From positions 1-8,510 of the forward strand of contig SEHC01000064.1 in assembly GCA_004173415.1 (NCBI GenBank): DNA of 8,510 bases, in the 5' to 3' direction. A model generated the notes under the pieces. The model saw nothing but the letters and a program-made list of their open reading frames with translations. It was not told the origin of the DNA and searched no databases. Positions within the stretch are counted from its first letter, which is position 1, and every line of letters begins with the position of its first letter. A program made the translations under genes and the position numbers. This stretch comes from Lysobacteraceae bacterium (lineage in GTDB: Bacteria; Pseudomonadota; Gammaproteobacteria; Xanthomonadales; Xanthomonadaceae). Shown here piece by piece: positions 1 through 4,017 of this stretch.

Positions 1-68
1 TCATGGCGCAGCGCTTCGATGCTTTTGTTCATGCGCGCCTGCGCGTCTTTCTTGATTTCGTTGAGCAT
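1..68 (-). CDS. frr: Ribosome recycling factor, N-terminal fragment (cut by window edge)
   Basis: Reading the minus strand from the ATG at 68-66 gives 22 complete codons, MLNEIKKDAQARMNKSIEAL followed by RH, before the window ends. This is the typical gammaproteobacterial Frr N-terminus, the first helix of domain I. Frr acts with EF-G to split post-termination ribosomes so that subunits can be reused. The gene lies downstream of pyrH, as in most bacteria, but with a cation-efflux gene between them. The Shine-Dalgarno is weak: GGGA lies about 8 nt before the ATG. A perfect TATAAT hexamer 32 nt upstream of the ATG suggests its own promoter. Only the start is visible, so integrity of the rest cannot be judged. 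Confidence 0.93.
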   Translation of the reverse strand, partial: MLNEIKKDAQARMNKSIEALRH

Positions 69-100
69 CGCCGGTCCCGTGCTGGATCTTGAAGGCGCGG

Positions 101-106
101 ATTATA
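101..106 (-). promoter_or_regulatory. Candidate -10 box (TATAAT) for frr
   Basis: On the minus strand this hexamer is a perfect TATAAT, inside the 79-bp gap between the CDF gene stop and the frr ATG. Transcription would start near 94 and leave a leader of about 26 nt. At 15-18 bp upstream no hexamer resembles TTGACA and there is no extended TGn, so the assignment rests on the -10 match and position only. Confidence 0.5.
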
Positions 107-147
107 CGGGGTTTGGGCACCCCTCCGGCCCGCATGCCCGGGGCGGT

Positions 148-1065
148 TCAGTGCGAATGATGCGGCGCGGCATCATGCAGGTCGTGCCCGCAGGCCTGCC
201 CGCGCTCGATCTGCAAGGTCGCGTGGTTGATGCCGAAGCGCTCGTCCAGCGCATGCAGGGTGGCGTCGATGAAGGCATCGTGATCATCGTCGTTCGGGCG
301 CACCAGGTGCGCGGTGAGGGCGATTTCGCCCGCGCCCAGCGGCCAGATGTGCAGGTGGTGGAGGGCGATCACGCCGGCTTGCGCCGAAAGGAAGGCGCTG
401 ACCTCCGCCCGGTCGATGTTGTCCGGCACGGCGTCCATGGCCGCATTGAAGCTCTCCCGCAGCAGGCCGAAGGTACCCAGCGCGATCACCACCCCGACCA
501 GCAGCGCGGTGGCCGGATCCAGCCAGGACCAGCCGAAGGCCAGCATGCCGGCGCCTGCCAGGACCGCGGCCAGGGACACGGCGGCATCGGCCATCAGGTG
601 CAGGAACGCGCCACGCTTGTTCAGGTCGTGGGCATGTCCTTCGCGCATCAGCCATGCCGCGCCCAGGTTGACCGCGATGCCAATCGCCGCCACCACCATC
701 ACCGGCATGGCGGGGATCGAGGGAGGCGCGCTGAAGCGACGCACGGCTTCCCAGCCGAGCGCGCCGGAAAACACCATCAGCAGCACTGAATTGGCCAGCG
801 GCGAAAGCAGCGTGGCCCGGCGCCAGCCATAGGTGTGGCGATCGGTGGGATGGCGGCGGGCCAGTGCCGCGGCGGCCCAGGCCAGGCCCAGGCCGAGCAC
901 GTCGCCGAGGTTGTGCAGGGCGTCGGAAAGCAGGGCCAGGGAGTTGGTATGGAACCCGTACCCGGCCTCGAGCACGGTGTACGCCAGGTTGATCAGGGTG
1001 ACGAAGGCGAAGGCGCGGGTGGCCGAGCCGTGCGGGGGGGCATGTGCGCCGTGGGAATGTGCCAT
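148..1065 (-). CDS. CDF-family (cation diffusion facilitator) Zn2+/divalent metal efflux protein
   Basis: A 305-aa inner-membrane proton/metal antiporter of the CzcD/ZitB type. The N-terminus is His-rich (MAHSHGAHAPPHG). Six hydrophobic segments follow at about 17-36, 42-63, 83-103, 119-140, 155-177 and 181-200. TM2 carries HNLGD (H51, D55) and TM5 carries HLMAD (H156, D160). These are the paired HxxxD metal sites typical of the zinc-transporting branch. The cytoplasmic C-terminal domain (about 210-290) has the usual HHLHIWPLGAGEIALTAHL stretch and ends in a His-rich tail. Length is normal for the family. The ATG at 1065 was chosen over an in-frame TTG at 1101 because it begins the canonical His-rich head. 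Only a poor SD (GGCAGG) precedes it. It lies 70 bp after pyrH and 79 bp before frr, an unusual place. Zinc is inferred from the motifs; cobalt or cadmium export is also possible. Confidence 0.93.
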   Translation of the reverse strand: MAHSHGAHAPPHGSATRAFAFVTLINLAYTVLEAGYGFHTNSLALLSDALHNLGDVLGLGLAWAAAALARRHPTDRHTYGWRRATLLSPLANSVLLMVFSGALGWEAVRRFSAPPSIPAMPVMVVAAIGIAVNLGAAWLMREGHAHDLNKRGAFLHLMADAAVSLAAVLAGAGMLAFGWSWLDPATALLVGVVIALGTFGLLRESFNAAMDAVPDNIDRAEVSAFLSAQAGVIALHHLHIWPLGAGEIALTAHLVRPNDDDHDAFIDATLHALDERFGINHATLQIERGQACGHDLHDAAPHHSH

Positions 1066-1100
1066 GCGTGGCAGCCTGCCGGTCCGGGCGGGCGGACACA

Positions 1101-1106
1101 ATTACA
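1101..1106 (-). promoter_or_regulatory. Possible -10 box (TGTAAT) for the CDF efflux gene
   Basis: The minus strand reads TGTAAT, a 5/6 match to the -10 consensus, in the 70-bp gap between pyrH and the efflux gene. It would start transcription near 1094, about 28 nt before the ATG. No good -35 is visible and no MerR- or Zur-like dyad was recognised. The efflux gene could equally be read through from pyrH, since no convincing terminator follows pyrH. Confidence 0.25.
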
Positions 1107-1135
1107 CGCGGTCCCCGGCGGCCCGCGAGGCGGTC

Positions 1136-1861
1136 TTAGCTGCGGCCCTTGACCAGGGTTCCGATGTTCTCGCCGCGCAGGATCCGCATCAGGTTGCCCG
1201 GCGCCGAAAGGTCGTAGATGCGCAGCGGCACGTCGCTGTCCCGGCACAGGGCGAAGGCGGCGGTATCCATGACCTGCAGGTCGCGGGACAGGACTTCATC
1301 GTAGGTCAACTGGTCGAAACGCGTGGCGTCGGGGAACTTGCCCGGGTCGCGGTCGTACACGCCGTCGACCTTGGTCGCCTTGAGCAGCAGGTCGGCGCCG
1401 ATCTCGATGGCCCGCAACGCGGCGCCCGAGTCGGTGGTGAAGAACGGATTGCCGGTGCCGGCGGCGAAGATGGCGATGCGTCCCTTCTCCAGGTGGCGCA
1501 CGGCGCGACGGCGGATGTAGTCCTCGCACACGTCGTTGATCTTGAGCGCGCTCATCACCCGGACCTTGGCGCCGAGCTTCTCCAGCGCGTCCTGCATGGC
1601 CAGCGCGTTGATCACAGTGGCCAGCATGCCCATCTGGTCGCCGGTGACCCGGTCCATGCCACTGGCGGCCAGGCCGGCGCCACGGAAGATGTTGCCGCCG
1701 CCGATCACCAGGCCGATCTCCGCGCCCGCATCCCTGGCCTCGATTATCTCCCGGGCGATGCGCCCGATCACCGCCGGGTCGATGCCGTAGTCCTCGGCTC
1801 CCATCAGCGCCTCGCCGGAAAGTTTGAGCAGGATACGGCGATAGGCTAGGGGGGCGGTCAT
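1136..1861 (-). CDS. pyrH: UMP kinase (uridylate kinase)
   Basis: A 241-aa cytosolic enzyme that phosphorylates UMP to UDP using ATP, the second step after UMP in pyrimidine nucleotide synthesis. It belongs to the amino-acid kinase fold and is hexameric and GTP/UTP regulated in bacteria. Visible motifs are KLSGEAL (13-19), the glycine-rich GGGNIFRG (54-61), MDRVTGDQMGMLATVINALA (69-88), the TGNPFFTTDS nucleotide/UMP loop (136-145) and KVDGVYDRDP (164-173). Length and motifs are complete. The start is uncertain. The ATG at 1861 gives the family-typical N-terminus MTAPLAYRRILLKLSG, but its best SD-like tract (GAAG) is far away. An in-frame ATG at 1894 would add 11 residues, with GGAT only 3 nt upstream. 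Immediately upstream is a divergent methyltransferase gene rather than the usual tsf. Confidence 0.97.
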   Translation of the reverse strand: MTAPLAYRRILLKLSGEALMGAEDYGIDPAVIGRIAREIIEARDAGAEIGLVIGGGNIFRGAGLAASGMDRVTGDQMGMLATVINALAMQDALEKLGAKVRVMSALKINDVCEDYIRRRAVRHLEKGRIAIFAAGTGNPFFTTDSGAALRAIEIGADLLLKATKVDGVYDRDPGKFPDATRFDQLTYDEVLSRDLQVMDTAAFALCRDSDVPLRIYDLSAPGNLMRILRGENIGTLVKGRS

Positions 1862-1928
1862 GGTCACATGGGGCTTCAAGGCTTGAGCCGCCATCTTATC
1901 CGATCAAGGCGAAAACGGTCGTTCCAAG

Positions 1929-1934
1929 TATCAT
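1929..1934 (+). promoter_or_regulatory. Possible -10 box (TATCAT) for the methyltransferase-AIM24 unit
   Basis: TATCAT matches the -10 consensus at 5/6 and lies about 45 bp before the methyltransferase ATG, in the 117-bp divergent gap with pyrH. There is no recognisable -35 at 16-18 bp. A small dyad ATTCC-N5-GGAAT (1933-1947) with a run of seven C overlaps its 3' edge and could be a regulator site or chance. Confidence 0.3.
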
Positions 1935-1965
1935 TCCCCCCCGGAATCCTGTCCTTAGAACTCCC

Positions 1966-1973
1966 AGAGAAGG
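1966..1973 (+). promoter_or_regulatory. Ribosome binding site fixing the methyltransferase start
   Basis: AGAGAAGG ends 5 nt before the ATG at 1979. It is the reason for preferring this start over an upstream in-frame ATG at 1868, which would add 37 residues of low-complexity, non-family sequence and overlap the pyrH start region. Confidence 0.6.
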
Positions 1974-1978
1974 CGCAA

Positions 1979-2944
1979 ATGGCATCCCATCCGTTCATGC
2001 AGAAGGCAACTTCGGAGGATTTTGACGAGCAGCGATACCTGCGCGCGAATCCAGACGTGGCGGCAGCCGTCAGGGCAGGGAGCTTGAATTCCGGCCTGGA
2101 GCATTTCACCAGCTTCGGCCAGGCGGAAGGCAGGCGCCAGGCCGTGGCCCAGGACCTGCTCGCGCAGCTCAAGCAACGCAAGCTCGAAAGGATAAGGCCG
2201 CTGCTGCGAACCGACCTGCCATGCGTGGAAGCGCCACGTTACTTCGATTTCCTCAGCGAGGATCTGCGCGACCAGTTCAGGATCATCGACACCGAGGCGG
2301 TCAGCAGCAACGGCTACGATGGCCACGTCATGGCGCTGATCCACAAGCACGAGGCCGGGCTGGTTCTCGACTGTGGGGCGGGAAGCCGCACCGAATATTT
2401 CGACAACGTCGTCAACTTCGAGATCGCTGACTACGACTCCACCGATGTGCGGGGGGTCGGCGAGGTGCTGCCGTTCCAGGATGGGGTGTTCGACGCGGTG
2501 ATCTCCATTGCCGTGCTCGAACACGTGAAGGATCCGTTCCTTTGCGCAAAGGAAATCGTGCGCGTACTGAAGCCGGGCGGGGAATTGATATGTTGCGTCC
2601 CCTTCCTGCAGCCTTTGCATGGTTATCCGCACCACTACTACAACATGACCCACCAGGGGCTTGAGAACCTGTATCGCGACAGCATGGCCATCGACAGGGT
2701 CGAGGTGTACGACAGCGTGCTGCCGATCTGGTCGTTGAGCTGGATGCTCACTAGTTGGGCGGCGGGCCTGGAAGGTTCGGTGCGCGAGGATTTCCTGCAG
2801 ATGCGGGTGGCAGACCTGATGGACGATCCCATGGGCCAGGTGCACAAGCCTTTCGTGCGCAATCTGAGTGCCGAGGTCAACCGCGAACTGGCCAGCGCCA
2901 ACGTGTTGTTCGCGCACAAGCCCACCGGCCCGGTCGGCCGCTAG
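1979..2944 (+). CDS. Class I SAM-dependent methyltransferase with N-terminal NPDV module
   Basis: A 321-aa protein. Residues 13-53 form a short module, FDEQRYLRANPDVAAAV, then GLEHF and FGQAEGR. From memory, similar segments occur in bacterial glycosyltransferases, methyltransferases and RTX-type secreted proteins, where their role is unclear. The SAM-binding Rossmann domain follows. Motif I is LVLDCGAGSR (128-137). An acidic strand-2 region is NFEIADYD (146-153). EVLPFQDGVFDAVISIAVLE (162-181) and HVKDP follow, then VLKPGGELICCVPF (196-209). This pattern matches the Methyltransf_11 type. A His-rich HGYPHHYYNMTH (214-225) may line the active site. The substrate is unknown; a small molecule, glycan or lipid is possible. 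There is no signal peptide or membrane segment. It probably shares a transcript with the AIM24 gene 33 bp downstream. Confidence 0.85.
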   Translation: MASHPFMQKATSEDFDEQRYLRANPDVAAAVRAGSLNSGLEHFTSFGQAEGRRQAVAQDLLAQLKQRKLERIRPLLRTDLPCVEAPRYFDFLSEDLRDQFRIIDTEAVSSNGYDGHVMALIHKHEAGLVLDCGAGSRTEYFDNVVNFEIADYDSTDVRGVGEVLPFQDGVFDAVISIAVLEHVKDPFLCAKEIVRVLKPGGELICCVPFLQPLHGYPHHYYNMTHQGLENLYRDSMAIDRVEVYDSVLPIWSLSWMLTSWAAGLEGSVREDFLQMRVADLMDDPMGQVHKPFVRNLSAEVNRELASANVLFAHKPTGPVGR

Positions 2945-2977
2945 CCCGTCATTCCCATACCTGGTGGAGGAGCATTC

Positions 2978-3673
2978 ATGGGCATATCTACCCTGCAGGA
3001 ATTCCTCGCATCATCGAAAGAAAAGGATGTGGGCAGCGAGGCCTTCGAACTGGAAAGCCCGCACCTGCTCGAAGTCCGGCTGGATGGCATGGTCTGGGCC
3101 AAGGCCGGCTCCATGGTCGCGCGCAAGGGCGCGGTCAGGTTCACCCGCCAGGGGGTGATGGAGCAGGGCCTCGGCAACCTGTTGAAGAAGATGGTCAGCG
3201 GCGAGGGCATGCAGCTGATGAAGGTGGAGGGGCAGGGCCGCGTGTACCTGGCCGACCGCGGCAAGAAGATCACCCTGCTGCGGCTGGCGGGGGAGGCGAT
3301 CTTCGTCAACGGCAATGACGTGCTGGCGATTGAGTCGGGCGTGGAGAGCCGGATCACCATGATGCGCAATGTCGCCGGCATGCTCTCGGGGGGCTTGTTC
3401 AACGTGCGCCTGAGCGGCAGCGGGATCGTCGCCATCACCTCGCACTACGAACCCCTGACCCTCCCGGTCAACGTCGGGACCGGCCCGGTGTTCACCGATC
3501 CCAATGCGACGGTCGCGTGGTCGGGCGGATTGAGCCCCGAGATCATCACCGACATTTCCCTGGGCAGCCTGCTGGGGCGCGGCTCGGGCGAAAGCGTGCA
3601 GTTGCGGTTCGCCGGCGAAGGCTGGGTCGTGGTCCAGCCGTACGAGGAAGTGGTGTTCCAGGCCAAGGAATAA
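2978..3673 (+). CDS. AIM24-family protein (DUF124/TIGR00266-like)
   Basis: A 231-aa soluble, beta-rich protein. Recognised features are LLEVRLDGMVWAKAGSMVAR (30-49), where family members carry an LxxxxxVxxkpGsMva pattern, GLGNLLKKMVSGEGMQLMKV (64-83), VYLAD (89-93), GEAIFVNGNDVLAIESGV (105-122), and VFTDPNATVAWSGGL (171-185) near the end. The family is named after yeast Aim24, a mitochondrial inner-membrane protein needed for MICOS integrity. The bacterial proteins have no established biochemical role. The start is clear: GGAGG (2966-2970) lies 7 nt before the ATG. No signal peptide or TM helix is seen. It follows the methyltransferase closely and is itself followed by a terminator, so the two form a likely two-gene unit. 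Family assignment is from remembered motif patterns. Confidence 0.85.
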   Translation: MGISTLQEFLASSKEKDVGSEAFELESPHLLEVRLDGMVWAKAGSMVARKGAVRFTRQGVMEQGLGNLLKKMVSGEGMQLMKVEGQGRVYLADRGKKITLLRLAGEAIFVNGNDVLAIESGVESRITMMRNVAGMLSGGLFNVRLSGSGIVAITSHYEPLTLPVNVGTGPVFTDPNATVAWSGGLSPEIITDISLGSLLGRGSGESVQLRFAGEGWVVVQPYEEVVFQAKE

Positions 3674-3686
3674 GGCGATATCGCCT
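3673..3686. repeat. 14-bp perfect palindrome at the AIM24 stop codon
   Basis: AGGCGATATCGCCT is fully self-complementary and begins on the last base of the TAA stop. In RNA it could fold as GGCG-ATAT-CGCC just ahead of the terminator hairpin. It may be a 3'-end stabilising element or chance. Confidence 0.6.
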
Positions 3687-3695
3687 GAAGCACGG

Positions 3696-3723
3696 AACCG
3701 CGATTCGTGGCGGTTTTTTTTTT
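3696..3723 (+). terminator. Rho-independent terminator after the AIM24 gene
   Basis: AACCGC (3696-3701) pairs with GCGGTT (3710-3715) around an 8-nt loop that can itself close on a UUCG tetraloop (A3703-T3708). A run of ten T (3714-3723) follows. It lies 22 nt after the stop codon and ends the methyltransferase-AIM24 unit. Confidence 0.85.
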
Positions 3724-3760
3724 GGTGCGGCGTGACAGGGCTTCGCTACCCGGGCGCGTC

Positions 3761-3779
3761 CTCCAGTTTTGCGCTGGAG
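3761..3779. repeat. Inverted repeat CTCCAG-N7-CTGGAG
   Basis: Perfect 6-bp arms around ttttgcg. It lies 38 bp after the AIM24 terminator T-run and about 240 bp before the receptor start. No T-run follows, so it is not a terminator. It could be an operator or a hairpin. Confidence 0.5.
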
Positions 3780-3818
3780 CTGAATACGGTAAGCCCAGTT
3801 ACGCAAACGAAGCCTACA

Positions 3819-3837
3819 AGGGGAGCAAAGTTCCCCT
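3819..3837. repeat. Inverted repeat AGGGGA-N7-TCCCCT
   Basis: Perfect 6-bp arms around gcaaagt in the AT-richer part of the leader, with the same 19-bp overall geometry as the dyad at 3761-3779. It lies upstream of the TTGACC candidate -35, so as DNA it would sit where an activator or repressor could bind. No known consensus was matched. Confidence 0.5.
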
Positions 3838-3872
3838 GATAAATGTGATGTCGGTCTCACTATCCGCCAAAG

Positions 3873-3900
3873 TTGACCAAACCTAATTTCAACATTTGCT
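3873..3900 (+). promoter_or_regulatory. Candidate sigma-70 promoter of the TonB-dependent receptor
   Basis: TTGACC (3873-3878) matches the -35 consensus at 5/6. At a 16-bp spacing TTTGCT (3895-3900) gives only a 3/6 match to the -10. The surroundings are AT-rich and lie about 120 bp before the GTG start, so the leader would be long. The weak -10 makes this tentative. Confidence 0.3.
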
Positions 3901-3920
3901 TAACCTGATATTAAGGTTTG
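3878..3920 (+). repeat. Overlapping alternative inverted repeats (AACCT copies competing for AGGTT)
   Basis: CAAACCT (3878-3884) is perfectly complementary to AGGTTTG (3914-3920), 29 nt away. A second AACCT (3902-3906) is complementary to the same AGGTT (3914-3918) with a 7-nt loop. Only one pairing can form at a time. Whether both copies lie inside the transcript depends on the start site, which is uncertain. Confidence 0.45.
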
Positions 3921-4004
3921 AGGCGGCGCCCTTTGGGTCGCAGCCGTGGTCAGTCATCGGAGGGCGGGCCCGTCCGGACGCTCAAGTGGAATCCAACCTG
4001 CAGC

Positions 4005-4008
4005 GGAG
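4005..4008 (+). promoter_or_regulatory. Ribosome binding site supporting a GTG start for the receptor
   Basis: GGAG (within CGGAGAA) lies 9 nt before the GTG at 4018. It selects this codon over the in-frame GTG at 3946, because translation from 4018 places a normal signal peptide at the very N-terminus. Confidence 0.65.
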
Positions 4009-4017
4009 AACTCACAA

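Larger units (their letters stand above)
3724..4017 (+). other. Non-coding leader of the TonB-dependent receptor gene, rich in inverted repeats
   Basis: About 290 bp without a convincing gene. The central part (about 3781-3920) is clearly more AT-rich than its neighbours. It holds dyads at 3761-3779, 3819-3837 and 3902-3918, each with a 7-nt spacer. A longer-range pair CAAACCT/AGGTTTG (3878-3884 and 3914-3920) overlaps the last of these. A GTTGA-N12-TCAAC pair (3872-3893) and a GC hairpin GCGCCC-TTT-GGG(T)CGC (3926-3941) are also present, and CGTCCGGACG (3971-3980) is a perfect palindrome. An in-frame GTG at 3946 opens the receptor frame, but no SD supports it. The region looks like a promoter plus a structured 5' leader. 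No riboswitch class was recognised. Confidence 0.6.

Noticed and set aside
19..789. 256-aa plus-strand open frame opposite the CDF gene
   Set aside because: Low-complexity H/R/G/Q-rich translation, antisense to a gene with clear HxxxD transport motifs. It also crosses the frr start.
1106..1135. Possible pyrH terminator (CGCGG...CCGCG on the minus strand)
   Set aside because: The stem is only 5 bp with an 11-nt loop and has no T-run after it.
833..1849. 338-aa plus-strand open frame opposite pyrH and the CDF start
   Set aside because: It spans two real genes and their gap on the other strand and shows no family motif. Frame openness is expected in DNA this GC-rich.
1955..2917. 320-aa minus-strand open frame opposite the methyltransferase
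   Set aside because: Shadow frame. The plus strand encodes a complete SAM-binding domain with a good SD.
3844..3861. CRP/Clp-like site TGTGA...TCACT upstream of the receptor
   Set aside because: The half-sites are separated by 8 nt rather than the 6 nt of the CRP/Clp consensus, so it would not fit the dimer spacing.
3946..4017. Upstream in-frame GTG extending the receptor by 24 residues
   Set aside because: No Shine-Dalgarno precedes it, and it would bury the signal peptide behind a polar stretch. GTG 4018 has GGAG at good spacing.
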